From Siminovitchia sp047228825 (GTDB lineage Bacteria; Bacillota; Bacilli; Bacillales; Bacillaceae_C): 30,311 bases of DNA. Position numbers and translations under genes: made by a program. The notes under the pieces are model-generated. The model was given only the letters and a program-made list of their open reading frames with translations, searched no databases and was not told the origin of the DNA. Positions 8,238 to 16,578 of this stretch are shown here, one piece after another. The DNA lies in NCBI RefSeq assembly GCF_047228825.1, contig NZ_JBFEGN010000049.1, positions 1 through 30,311 on the forward strand, read 5' to 3'. How positions within the stretch are numbered: position 1 is the first letter of the stretch; every line of letters begins with the position of its first letter.

Positions 8238-10169
8238 TTATGTAACTGGCAGCTGGTATTTTTCTAATTTGCGGTACAGGGTGGTCCTGGCAATCTGGCA
8301 GCGTCTGGCAACCTCTGATAAATTCCCTCCCGTTTCCTCGATCAGCTGTTTGATTTTATGCCTTTCTTCCTGTTCCAGCTCGGAAAGTGAGAGCCGCTGA
8401 TCAATGAGCCGCTGGCTGCTTTTTTGTATAGAGTCGGGCAAAGAGTTCAGGGTAATCTGATTATTACTGCAAAAAAGCACGGCATATTCAATCGTGTTAG
8501 TCAATTCTCTTATATTTCCCGGCCATTTGTATTCGTTAAGCAAAGAAAGAACATCGTTCCCGATTGTAGGAACTGGTTTATGGTGTTTTTTTGCATATTT
8601 GATAATATAATACCGGATCAGGAGCGGGATATCTTCTTTGCGCTCTCTAAGGGATGGGATATTGAACTCTACAACATTAAGTCTGTAATAAAGATCTTCC
8701 CGAAATTTCCCTTCCTGAATCAGCTCCTTCATATTTCTGTTTGTGGAGGCTATAATTCTGACATCGACCGGCCTTGGACGGGATGACCCAAGCCGTACTA
8801 TTTCTTTTTCCTGCAAGACACGCAAAAGATACACTTGCAAATCAAGCGGCATCTCACCAATTTCGTCCAGCAATAAAGTTCCGCCATCGGCTTCTTCGAA
8901 CTTTCCCGGCTTTCCTTTGGGATTTCCGCCTGTAAAAGCGCCTGACTCGTAGCCAAAAAGTTCACTTGCCAACAATTCTTTTGGTATGGCTCCGCAATTA
9001 ATAGCAATGAAGGACGATTGATGACGGGAACTCTCTTTATGAATCGCTCTTGCGAAGATTTCTTTTCCTGTCCCGCTTTCTCCGGTAAGCAGAATCGGAA
9101 CGTTCGTGGGAGCGGCTATTTTTACTCGGGCTATCAGTTGATTCATTGGTTGGGAATTTCCAATGATTCGTCCCCAATGGGTATAATCCCTGATTTGATT
9201 TGTTTTTTCCAGATGGAGCAAATAGCCGATTCTTTCCGTTCCGTCTACAATAACTTGGACAAATATTTTGATTTGCAGGGAAGGAACATCCAGTTCCCAT
9301 TCTCGTTCACTATTTGTAAGCAGTGAATTTCTGATATGCTGGAACTCGGAATGGACCCCTATTTGCCTCCAGTGGTCAATTTGCAGCAAGAACCGGCATT
9401 TTTGATCGGCATGAACGATATTTAACATCTCATCAAGCACTATGACACTATCGGAATTCAGCTTTTTTGCAAAGTTCTCATAATGTTCTTGTAATCGATG
9501 TCTTTGTTTAAAGGAATGGGCTTTAAAGTTTTGTTGGATCATTTCTGAAATATTTTGAACTACGCTGAGAGAATGCGGTTGGCCAAGCTCATTTGGAGCA
9601 GTTAAATCAATAATACCCAAATTTTTTCCTGTTAGAGGATCTTTGATGGGAGCAGCGGAGCATATCCACGGATGAACACCTTCGCAAAAGTGTTCATAAG
9701 AGAATATCTGAATGGGATGGCCGACCGCCAATGCAGTTCCAATTGCATTGGATCCTGCAGCTCTTTCACTCCAGTCCGAGCCGCGGATGAAGCTCATCTT
9801 TTCGGCTTGAGCTTTAATATGATGCTCCCCCTCTAAATGGATAATTCTTCCTTTGTCATCCGCCAGGGTAATGAGATGACCGGTGCCCTTTATTTGCTCA
9901 TGTAACGTACGAATGATGGGAAGGGAGGCTGCATATATTTTCGACTTGCTGATTGTTTCGGATAAACTATCATCGTCCATAATAATTGAAGTTTGTTTTT
10001 GGAGCGGATCAACCTCATATTCCTCACATCGCTTCCACGATTGGTAAATCGCTTGCCGTATTCGATTCGGCTTTTGCTTCTCGGATACAAAATTGTCCCA
10101 CTCTGATTCCAATTCTCTCATTTTTATATGAAGGTTATTAGCGGAAAGAACAGCCAAATTTGTGTTCAC
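8238..10169 (-). CDS. Sigma-54-dependent transcriptional activator, AcoR/AcxR type
   Basis: A 643-residue enhancer-binding protein. A GAF-like sensor region (about 70-215) is followed by a PAS-like segment (about 225-320), an AAA+ domain (about 335-560) and a Fis-type helix-turn-helix (about 615-637, GNLSEVARRCQIARTTLYRKL). Walker A is GESGTGKE (363-370), Walker B LLLDE (432-436), and arginine-finger residues sit in REDLYYR (490-496). The sigma-54-contacting loop reads GAFTGG (410-415) instead of GAFTGA. GTG start at 10169 behind AGGGGG. It converges on acxABC and is the obvious activator of the -24/-12 promoter at 2878. The effector is probably acetone or a related ketone or alcohol, by analogy with Xanthobacter AcxR. 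Confidence 0.9.
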   Translation of the reverse strand: MNTNLAVLSANNLHIKMRELESEWDNFVSEKQKPNRIRQAIYQSWKRCEEYEVDPLQKQTSIIMDDDSLSETISKSKIYAASLPIIRTLHEQIKGTGHLITLADDKGRIIHLEGEHHIKAQAEKMSFIRGSDWSERAAGSNAIGTALAVGHPIQIFSYEHFCEGVHPWICSAAPIKDPLTGKNLGIIDLTAPNELGQPHSLSVVQNISEMIQQNFKAHSFKQRHRLQEHYENFAKKLNSDSVIVLDEMLNIVHADQKCRFLLQIDHWRQIGVHSEFQHIRNSLLTNSEREWELDVPSLQIKIFVQVIVDGTERIGYLLHLEKTNQIRDYTHWGRIIGNSQPMNQLIARVKIAAPTNVPILLTGESGTGKEIFARAIHKESSRHQSSFIAINCGAIPKELLASELFGYESGAFTGGNPKGKPGKFEEADGGTLLLDEIGEMPLDLQVYLLRVLQEKEIVRLGSSRPRPVDVRIIASTNRNMKELIQEGKFREDLYYRLNVVEFNIPSLRERKEDIPLLIRYYIIKYAKKHHKPVPTIGNDVLSLLNEYKWPGNIRELTNTIEYAVLFCSNNQITLNSLPDSIQKSSQRLIDQRLSLSELEQEERHKIKQLIEETGGNLSEVARRCQIARTTLYRKLEKYQLPVT

Positions 10170-10419
10170 AATGCAAGTCCCCCTTCAATAGACTATCCAA
10201 ATGACAAAAAATGGAATGTTACACATAAAATGAAAGGACAGGTCAGCCATTGGCATGAAGAAGCTCATCAATAAAATTATATTATTAATATTTGGAGGAG
10301 TCAAACAATTTAAATTTCGTTATCATGGAAAAGTGTTATATCAACTTTTTAAAGGGGGTTTTTTTGAATCATGAAGGAGTTTGGTTTAACCTTAATGAAA
10401 AAATAATTCATAAAATTTC
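10170..10419. other. Divergent intergenic region between the activator and the ABC transporter
   Basis: Very AT-rich. It has no open frame longer than about 14 codons with a start. A GGAGGAG tract near 10293 has no start codon after it. No second sigma-54 promoter is visible, and the activator's own promoter could not be identified. The ABC-transporter promoter follows at 10420. Confidence 0.5.
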
Positions 10420-10448
10420 TTGCATTATAAAATACCTGTCCATATAAT
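10420..10448 (+). promoter_or_regulatory. Sigma-A promoter of the ABC transporter
   Basis: TTGCAT (10420-10425), a 17-base spacer and a perfect TATAAT (10443-10448), 38 bases ahead of the ATG at 10486. Confidence 0.75.
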
Positions 10449-10485
10449 CTACATTAATGTTGTTTTTTAAAGGGAGCGTTGAAAA

Positions 10486-12201
10486 ATGGTCCGTCGTTTT
10501 TTTACCTATTATCGTCCCCATCGAAAACTGTTTATTCTTGATTTTAGCTGCGCGGTGATTGTGGCCGTGCTCGAGCTTGCTTTCCCGCTAGCCGTGCAAT
10601 GGTTTATTGATAGACTGCTTCCTGCCGGAAATTGGTCCATGATTGTTGCAGTCAGTATTGCTCTTGCGCTGCTCTATGTCATCAGTACGTTTTTGCAGTA
10701 TATTGTCAATTACTGGGGACATAAGCTCGGCATCAATATTGAAACAGATATGCGGCAGCAACTGTTTGAGCATGTGCAAAAGCAATCATTCCGATTTTTT
10801 GACAATAACAAAACCGGGCATATCATGAGCCGGATTACGAATGATCTGTTTGATATTGGCGAATTGGCGCATCATGGACCGGAGGATTTGTTCATTGCAG
10901 TAATGACATTTGTTGGGGCGTTTTGGATTATGCTGACGATCAATGTCAAATTGGCGCTCGTAACGATTTTGGCAATGCCACTGCTGATTTGGCTGATCAC
11001 TTTTTGCAATATCCGAATGAATCGGGCATGGAAGCAGATGTACAGCGAGATCGCCGATGTTAATGCCAGGGTGGAGGACAGCGTATCCGGGGCAAGGGTG
11101 GTCCAATCGTTTACAAACGAAGATTATGAGATTCAAAGATTCACAAAAAATAACCGGAAGTTTCGGAGTGCAAAGCTTGGTGCCTATCGGGTCATGTCTT
11201 ACACTTCTTCGGGGATGTATATGATGACAAGGTTTGTCGTTCTTCTTGTGCTCATATATGGAGCCTGGCTAAGCTTCAACGGCAGCCTGTCGTACGGTGA
11301 ACTCGTCGGCTTTGTCCTTTATGTAAATTTACTGTTTAAACCGATTGATAAAATCAGTGCACTGCTGGAGCTTTATCCAAAAGGAATGGCCGGATTTAAA
11401 CGTTTTACCGAGCTGATCGACCAGGATCCGGATGTGGTGGACGAAAAAGACGCCATCGAAGTACCGGCGTTGCGGGGTAATATCATGTTTGATAATGTCA
11501 CCTTCGGTTATGATGAGGGCCAAACCGTGCTTGAAGGGATCAATCTGTGTATTGGTGCCGGAGAAACAGTGGCTTTTGTCGGGCCTTCAGGGGCAGGAAA
11601 GACAACGATCTGCTCTCTCATCCCGCGATTTTATGATGTCGATCAAGGAACCATCTCGATCGATGGCATAGACATCCGGAGCATGACAAAAAAATCGCTC
11701 CGTTCCCAAATTGGCATTGTACAACAGGATGTGTTTTTGTTTACCGGAACGATTCGCGACAATATCGCATACAGCCGGCTTAATGCGACTGATGCGGAGA
11801 TCAGGGAAGCAGCGCGTCGTGCACATCTTGAAGATTTCATTGACTCCCTTCCCGCCGGCTTTGATACGGAGGTGGGAGAAAGAGGCCTGAAGTTGTCCGG
11901 CGGGCAAAAGCAGCGTATCGCGATCGCACGGATGTTTCTGAAAAACCCGCCGATCCTGATTTTGGATGAGGCCACCTCAGCTCTTGATGCCGAAACCGAG
12001 ATGATCATCCAAGAAGCGCTGGCCGAGTTGGCCAAAAACCGGACTACTCTTGTAATTGCCCACCGCCTGGCAACGATCCGCAATGCTGATCGAATCGTTG
12101 TCGTTACCGAAAACGGAATTGCCGAACAGGGCCGCCATGACGAATTGATTGAAATGGGAGGCATTTTTGCCAGCCTGCATCGCGTCCAGTTTCAGCGTTA
12201 A
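10486..12201 (+). CDS. ywjA: ABC transporter, fused permease and ATP-binding domains (YwjA-like exporter)
   Basis: A 571-residue half-transporter of the type IV (Sav1866/MsbA-like) fold. Six membrane helices span about residues 1-305. The ATPase domain (about 330-571) has Walker A GPSGAGKTT (about 365), Q-loop IVQQDVFLF, signature LSGGQKQR (about 470), Walker B ILILDEATSALD (about 490) and switch His in IAHR (about 525). It should work as a homodimer exporting a lipid or drug-like substrate. The N-terminal sequence (RRFFTYYRPHRKLF, then LDFSCAVIV) recalls B. subtilis YwjA, but the symbol rests on memory. Its own sigma-A promoter and AAAGGGAG site precede it. No terminator follows directly; the first is at 12458. 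The substrate cannot be predicted. Confidence 0.9.
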   Translation: MVRRFFTYYRPHRKLFILDFSCAVIVAVLELAFPLAVQWFIDRLLPAGNWSMIVAVSIALALLYVISTFLQYIVNYWGHKLGINIETDMRQQLFEHVQKQSFRFFDNNKTGHIMSRITNDLFDIGELAHHGPEDLFIAVMTFVGAFWIMLTINVKLALVTILAMPLLIWLITFCNIRMNRAWKQMYSEIADVNARVEDSVSGARVVQSFTNEDYEIQRFTKNNRKFRSAKLGAYRVMSYTSSGMYMMTRFVVLLVLIYGAWLSFNGSLSYGELVGFVLYVNLLFKPIDKISALLELYPKGMAGFKRFTELIDQDPDVVDEKDAIEVPALRGNIMFDNVTFGYDEGQTVLEGINLCIGAGETVAFVGPSGAGKTTICSLIPRFYDVDQGTISIDGIDIRSMTKKSLRSQIGIVQQDVFLFTGTIRDNIAYSRLNATDAEIREAARRAHLEDFIDSLPAGFDTEVGERGLKLSGGQKQRIAIARMFLKNPPILILDEATSALDAETEMIIQEALAELAKNRTTLVIAHRLATIRNADRIVVVTENGIAEQGRHDELIEMGGIFASLHRVQFQR

Positions 12202-12283
12202 GGTATGTTGGATCGTTCACTAAGAATAAGCTGTAGCCACTTCGAAGATGCAGCAAATTTGCTTTTAAAAACAAATACCGCCA

Positions 12284-12360
12284 TGCAGTTATTGCAAGAG
12301 AAGTGGGATGATCCTGCAAAACTCGTGTTCCCAAGCAAAAACGGATCCTATTTTTGAAAT
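12284..12360 (+). pseudogene. nfo: Decayed copy of the nfo 3' end
   Basis: These 77 bases closely match 19486-19565, the last codons and downstream flank of the endonuclease IV gene. Both contain CAGTTATTGCAAGAG, GATGATCCTGCAAA and CTCGTGTT, then TATTTTTG. Loss of one G in the GTGGGG run removes the in-frame TGA used by the intact gene. Upstream of 12284 the similarity disappears. It is either the remnant of a second nfo gene or a short duplicated segment. Confidence 0.7.
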
Positions 12361-12447
12361 TAAAATCATCATCGTGGATGATAACCCATTTATTTGAGAA
12401 GGCCTTAAGATCATTTTCATTTTGAAAACATGAAAAACTTCATGTCA
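12359..12447 (+). pseudogene. N-terminal remnant of a response regulator
   Basis: The frame from 12359 reads IKIIIVDDNPFI, stop, EGLKIIF, the typical start of a NarL/LuxR-type receiver domain with its acidic VDD pair. The stop TGA (12395-12397) sits where Arg (CGA) is usual (NPFIREGLK), so one C-to-T change explains it. After a frameshift near 12418 HFEN follows, and then homology ends. Only about 30 codons of about 200 remain. Confidence 0.6.
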
Positions 12448-12457
12448 AGTTATGAAG

Positions 12458-12489
12458 GAATGCACTTATGCACGTGCGTTCTTTTTTTT
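12458..12489 (+). terminator. Rho-independent terminator in the remnant region
   Basis: GAATGCAC (12458-12465) pairs with GTGCGTTC (12474-12481), with one T-G pair, and is followed by eight T. It may end the ABC-transporter transcript or be left from the lost genes. Confidence 0.75.
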
Positions 12490-12523
12490 ATTCTTTATAC
12501 AGAGTTTAATCGAATGTGTTCAT

Positions 12524-12563
12524 ATGAATATTTTGGAAATCAATAATTTAACAAAGACCGATT
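12524..12563 (+). pseudogene. N-terminal remnant of an ABC transporter ATPase
   Basis: ATG followed by NILEINNLTKT is the typical opening of an ABC-2-type transporter ATPase. After 13 codons a TGA stops the frame, and the Walker A region is gone. No ribosome-binding site is present. Confidence 0.5.
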
Positions 12564-12766
12564 GAAGTCATGCCAAAGTTGGTTCAAAGAATATCCGCGT
12601 TTCTTCCTCAACGCTGGACGGTGGATACCTTGACAAAATTGCAGGACGGAAGCATATTTGGCAGCTAATATTAAACCTTCTGATCTTGTTTGCTTTTGCA
12701 GCGGCCTGCTTTCTCGTTGCAATTTATCATTTTAGCTGCAATAACAGTACAAAAAGCTTCATTTAA
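12564..12766 (+). pseudogene. C-terminal remnant of an ABC-2-type permease
   Basis: From 12564 the frame reads EVMPKLVQRISAFLPQRW, then TVDTLTKLQDGSIFGS, stop (12666). In the next frame ILNLLILFAFAAACFLVAIY continues to a TAA at 12764-12766. This pattern (a proline-tryptophan segment, LxKLQDG, then a last hydrophobic helix) is how ABC-2 permeases such as LnrM/LnrN end. One frameshift near 12666 broke the frame, and everything before the last 65 codons or so is missing. It is joined directly to the ATPase start, as if an internal deletion fused the ends of the two genes. Confidence 0.6.
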
Positions 12767-12951
12767 AGGAGAAAGGCTCCATTAATTTGTGTCACTGAGG
12801 TGGTGGGGAGAAAATAAAGAATGCCACCTTTACTTCAAACAATTTAATCGGTAATTTCTTTCGGTTGGAGGGGTTTATAAAAAAATATTGTCCAGTTACC
12901 ACCGTTTCTTTGAACATTTTGTTACCAAAAACCAGGGTGACTCAAGAACAT
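12767..12951. other. Upstream region of the qox operon
   Basis: No gene is seen. An 11-base direct repeat GAACATTTTGT occurs at 12912-12922 and 12946-12956, 34 bp apart, the second copy running into the palindrome at 12952. AGGTGG (12798) and CCACCT (12824) could form a weak hairpin. Confidence 0.4.
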
Positions 12952-12971
12952 TTTGTGACATGTATCACAAA
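12952..12971. promoter_or_regulatory. FNR/Rex-type palindrome upstream of qoxABCD
   Basis: TTTGTGA-N6-TCACAAA is a perfect dyad. TGTGA-N6-TCACA is the consensus of Bacillus Fnr, while Rex sites read TTGTGAA-N4-TTCACAA; the centre CATGTA fits Fnr better. ResD boxes (TTTGTGA-like) are a third option. It lies just upstream of the likely -35, where redox or oxygen control of a terminal oxidase would make sense. Which regulator binds is inference. Confidence 0.6.
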
Positions 12972-12974
12972 CTA

Positions 12975-13003
12975 TTGTTATTACATTTTGATGGTAATAA
13001 GAT
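12975..13003 (+). promoter_or_regulatory. Probable qoxABCD promoter
   Basis: TTGTTA (12975-12980), a 17-base spacer and TAAGAT (12998-13003). The match is moderate. The site lies about 75 bases before the qoxA start and next to the palindrome at 12952-12971. Confidence 0.45.
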
Positions 13004-13077
13004 AATGGTAAATTGATCACAGATTAAACGATAAGTTATTGCTGCCAAGGTTTAATTCAAAGAAAGGGGTCCCCTCC

Positions 13078-13971
13078 ATGAAAATGAAATGGGCTTTTTT
13101 ATGTGTAGCCATCTCTATTCTTACAATGCTGACGGGTTGCGAATCATTAATGGTTTTGGATCCTAAAGGGCCTCAAGCTGAAACACAGGCCAATGTCATT
13201 TGGATATCGATTGCGACGATGGCCATCATTGTTGTTGCCGTTTTTGTCCTTTTAATCATCATGTTAGTAAAATACCGCGCCTCGAAACAAGGCGAGGATT
13301 ATGAACCGCCGCATATTGAAGGAAATCCGGTGGTGGAGTCGATTATTGTCGGGATTCCGGTGCTCATTATTATTTTCCTTTCAATCGTTACGGTTAAATC
13401 AACCTATGCAGTTGAAGCAACGCCGAAACAACATGAGGGGCAGGAACCATTGACGATTTATGCTTCGTCTTCCAATTGGAAATGGCATTTCAGTTATCCG
13501 GAAGAAGATATTGAAACAGTCAACTATTTGTACATCCCAACAGATCGGCCGTTGGAATTTAAACTATATTCATACGGGCCAATCACAAGCTTCTGGATTC
13601 CGCAGCTCGGCGGACAAAAGTATGCGATGGCGGACATGGTCACCACGTTGCACTTGGCAGCCGATACTCCCGGGGAATACATGGGAAGAAATGCAAACTT
13701 TAGCGGGAAAGGCTTTGCTGAAAATACGTTCCAAGTGAAAGCAATGCCGGAGAAGGAATTTGATGATTGGGTTGACGAAGTGAAAAAGACTGCCGAACCT
13801 CTTACGGAAAAGAAATTCGATAAGCTGCTAGAGCCTGGCCATCTGGGGCAATTAACATTCAGTGGAACACATTTGCGCTTTTTGCCTCCCCCGGAGGGTG
13901 AATATGGTGGACATCATCATGAAGGCAATGAGTCTCAAGAAATCCATTCAGAGCACAACCATCATAATTGA
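13078..13971 (+). CDS. qoxA: Cytochrome aa3 menaquinol oxidase subunit II
   Basis: Subunit II of the heme-copper quinol oxidase that oxidises menaquinol and reduces O2 while pumping protons. The ATG at 13078 is preferred to a TTG 39 bases upstream because AAAGGGG precedes it and a lipoprotein signal follows at once (lipobox LTGC, Cys21). The product is 297 residues: a lipid-anchored N-terminus, two membrane helices (about 42-64 and 85-107) and an external cupredoxin domain. The domain lacks the Cys pair of a CuA site, so the donor is quinol and not cytochrome c. The C-terminus is His-rich (GGHHHEGN, HSEHNHHN), an unusual tail that might bind metal. First gene of qoxABCD. Confidence 0.93.
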   Translation: MKMKWAFLCVAISILTMLTGCESLMVLDPKGPQAETQANVIWISIATMAIIVVAVFVLLIIMLVKYRASKQGEDYEPPHIEGNPVVESIIVGIPVLIIIFLSIVTVKSTYAVEATPKQHEGQEPLTIYASSSNWKWHFSYPEEDIETVNYLYIPTDRPLEFKLYSYGPITSFWIPQLGGQKYAMADMVTTLHLAADTPGEYMGRNANFSGKGFAENTFQVKAMPEKEFDDWVDEVKKTAEPLTEKKFDKLLEPGHLGQLTFSGTHLRFLPPPEGEYGGHHHEGNESQEIHSEHNHHN

Positions 13972-14034
13972 TAGCTTAACAGTTTTATAACCGTTTTTAA
14001 TGCTGAACATTTACCGGGAAGGAGTTATAAAAGG

Positions 14035-15981
14035 ATGAATTATTTTGACCGATTTGCCATCCCTCATCCCAGTCCTGCCATTTATGCATCAATGGTAGCC
14101 ATTGGTCTTACAGTTATCGCGATTGTCGCCGGCTTAACCTATTTTAAAAAATGGGGCTATTTATGGCGCGAATGGTTAACGACTGTTGACCACAAAAGAA
14201 TTGGGATTATGTATTTGATCTCTGCTTTGCTTATGCTGTTCCGGGGCGGCGTAGATGCGATTATGATGCGGGCACAAACGGCTGTACCCGACAATACGCT
14301 GCTGGATGCGCAGCATTATAATGAAGTTTTTACCACCCATGGGGTAGTCATGATCATTTTCATGGCGATGCCATTTATTTACGCCTTGTTGAACTTCGTT
14401 GTTCCGTTGCAAATAGGGGCCCGTGACGTCGCATTCCCGCGCTTGAATGCGTTAAGTTTCTGGCTATTCTTCATGGGTGCCATGTTATTCAATATTTCTT
14501 TCGTCATTGGCGGATCTCCTGATTCAGGCTGGACTTCTTATTTTCCGCTCGCGGGAAATGATTTCAGCCAATCGGTCGGAACGAATTATTACATGCTGGC
14601 GATTCAGATTGCCGGTATCGGTACATTAATGTCCGGGATTAACTTTATCACGACCATTTTAAAAATGAGGGCACCCGGTATGACGTTAATGAAGATGCCG
14701 ATGTTTACATGGACCGCTTTTATTACAAACGTCATTGTCGTTTTCGCTTTTCCTGTATTAACGATTGCGCTTTTGCTGGGAACAATGGACCGGCTGTTTG
14801 GTTCAAACTTCTTTACAACGACAAACGGCGGTATGGATATGCTTTGGGCCAACCTTTTCTGGGTTTGGGGGCATCCGGAAGTTTATATTTTAATCTTGCC
14901 GGCATTTGGTGTATACAGTGAGGTGATCTCTACTTTTGCACGACGTAATCTCTATGGTTATAAGTCGATGGTTGGATCGATCGTGATTATTTCGTTTTTC
15001 TCATTTTTGGTCTGGACTCACCATTTCTTTACAATGGGGCAAGGACCGCTGACGAATAGTATTTTCTCCATCACAACCATGGCGATTGCGATCCCGACCG
15101 GAATCAAGATCTTCAACTGGATTCTGACGATGTGGAAAGGGAAGATTGAATTCACTGTTCCCATGCTTTATGCAGTCGGTTTCATTCCGATCTTTACGAT
15201 TGGCGGGGTTACCGGGGTGATGCTCGGTATGGCAAGTGCGGACTATCAGTATCATAATACCATGTTTTTAGTGGCCCACTTTCACTATACCATTATACCT
15301 GGAGTCGTATTCGCGATGCTTGCTGGCCTCACTTATTGGTGGCCCAAAATGTTTGGTTTTATGTTGAATGAAAGAATCGGGAAATGGGCGTTCTGGTTTA
15401 TCGCAATCAGCTTTAACGTCACTTTCTTTCCAATGTTCTTCACCGGTTTGGATGGGCAGGCACGGCGGATGTACACATACTCAGAAGCAACCGGGTTTGG
15501 GCAGCTGAATCTGCTCTCATTTATCGGAGCCATTGGGCTTGCCATCGGGTTTGCTTTAATTGTGTACAATGTTTATTACAGCACGCGTTATGCTTCAAGA
15601 AATATTAGTTCAGATCCATGGAATGCACGTACGCTTGAATGGGCCACGCACAGCCCGGTGCCGGCCTATAACTTTGCGACGATACCGGAAGTTCATTCCA
15701 TTGAACCATTCTGGGATCATAAAAAGAAAGGCCACGCGTTATTCAAAGATCGTATTGAAAAAATTCATATGCCAAATAACACCGGCGGCCCGTTTATGAT
15801 GAGTTGCATTTTCTTTGTATGGGGATTCTCGCTTGTGTTCAGCATGTGGATTCCGGCCATCCTTACAACCATCGGAATCTTCGCTTGCATGGCATACCGT
15901 TCATTTGAAAAAGATGATGGTCATTATATTTCTGTCAAGGAAGTAGAAGACACAGAAAAAAAGTTGCGAGGTGCTAGCTGA
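14035..15981 (+). CDS. qoxB: Cytochrome aa3 menaquinol oxidase subunit I
   Basis: The 648-residue catalytic subunit. Ligands align with E. coli bo3 at a constant offset of four: His102 and His417 for the low-spin heme, His415 for the high-spin heme, and His280, His329 and His330 for CuB, with Tyr284 for the His-Tyr cross-link. Asp131 (RDVAFPR) and Glu282 (HPEVY) of the D-channel are present. The quinone-site residues Arg67, Asp71 and His94 are kept, and Glu97 replaces bo3 Gln101, as I recall for the B. subtilis menaquinol enzyme. AAGGAG precedes the ATG. The stop overlaps the qoxC start by one base. Confidence 0.96.
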   Translation: MNYFDRFAIPHPSPAIYASMVAIGLTVIAIVAGLTYFKKWGYLWREWLTTVDHKRIGIMYLISALLMLFRGGVDAIMMRAQTAVPDNTLLDAQHYNEVFTTHGVVMIIFMAMPFIYALLNFVVPLQIGARDVAFPRLNALSFWLFFMGAMLFNISFVIGGSPDSGWTSYFPLAGNDFSQSVGTNYYMLAIQIAGIGTLMSGINFITTILKMRAPGMTLMKMPMFTWTAFITNVIVVFAFPVLTIALLLGTMDRLFGSNFFTTTNGGMDMLWANLFWVWGHPEVYILILPAFGVYSEVISTFARRNLYGYKSMVGSIVIISFFSFLVWTHHFFTMGQGPLTNSIFSITTMAIAIPTGIKIFNWILTMWKGKIEFTVPMLYAVGFIPIFTIGGVTGVMLGMASADYQYHNTMFLVAHFHYTIIPGVVFAMLAGLTYWWPKMFGFMLNERIGKWAFWFIAISFNVTFFPMFFTGLDGQARRMYTYSEATGFGQLNLLSFIGAIGLAIGFALIVYNVYYSTRYASRNISSDPWNARTLEWATHSPVPAYNFATIPEVHSIEPFWDHKKKGHALFKDRIEKIHMPNNTGGPFMMSCIFFVWGFSLVFSMWIPAILTTIGIFACMAYRSFEKDDGHYISVKEVEDTEKKLRGAS

Positions 15982-16577
15982 TGAATGTAGATCACTCGCT
16001 GCCGCTTGAATACAGTACAGATCAAAATCAACTGAATATTTTAGGTTTCTGGATTTTTCTCGGAGCGGAAATTATGCTCTTTGCAACGCTTTTTGCAACC
16101 TATTTTACTCTAGTCGACCGAACAGGAAGCGGGCCTTCCGGAGCAGAGATTTTTGAAATAACACCAGTGCTCATTGAAACATTCGTGCTGTTGACAAGCA
16201 GTTTTACGATCGGTCTTGGCGTTCATGCCATGCGTATCGGCCATAAAAAGGCGATGATGACCTTCTTTGCCGTTACACTGCTTTTTGGCCTTACTTTCTT
16301 GGGCGTTGAAATTTATGAGTTCATTCACTATGTCCATATTGGGGCGGGCCTGCAAACGAGTGCCTTCACGGCCATCCTGTTAACCACATTAGGTACACAT
16401 GGAGCACACGTAACACTTGGTTTATTCTGGGGCTTATTCATCATTTTGCAGGTGAAAAATCGGGGATTAACACCAGGAACAGCCAATAAAGCATTCATCT
16501 TTTCACTTTACTGGCATTTTCTGGATGTTGTGTGGATCTTTATTTTCAGCTTCGTTTACCTGAAAGGAATGATGTAA
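15981..16577 (+). CDS. qoxC: Cytochrome aa3 menaquinol oxidase subunit III
   Basis: 198 residues with five membrane helices, the usual form of subunit III in bacterial quinol oxidases. Recognisable segments are NILGFWIFLGAEIMLFATLF near the N-terminus, THGAHVTLGLFWG and YWHFLDVVWIFIFS at the end. It supports stability and proton delivery to subunit I. The ATG overlaps the qoxB stop (TGATG), so translation is probably coupled. Confidence 0.95.
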   Translation: MNVDHSLPLEYSTDQNQLNILGFWIFLGAEIMLFATLFATYFTLVDRTGSGPSGAEIFEITPVLIETFVLLTSSFTIGLGVHAMRIGHKKAMMTFFAVTLLFGLTFLGVEIYEFIHYVHIGAGLQTSAFTAILLTTLGTHGAHVTLGLFWGLFIILQVKNRGLTPGTANKAFIFSLYWHFLDVVWIFIFSFVYLKGMM

Positions 16578-16578
16578 C

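Noticed and set aside
11643..12164. 173-codon minus-strand frame inside the ABC transporter
   Set aside because: A shadow of the conserved ATPase domain, Ser/Arg-rich composition, no RBS.
13039..13077. TTG start for qoxA 13 codons upstream
   Set aside because: No RBS, and it would bury the lipoprotein signal sequence; the ATG at 13078 has AAAGGGG and an immediate signal peptide.
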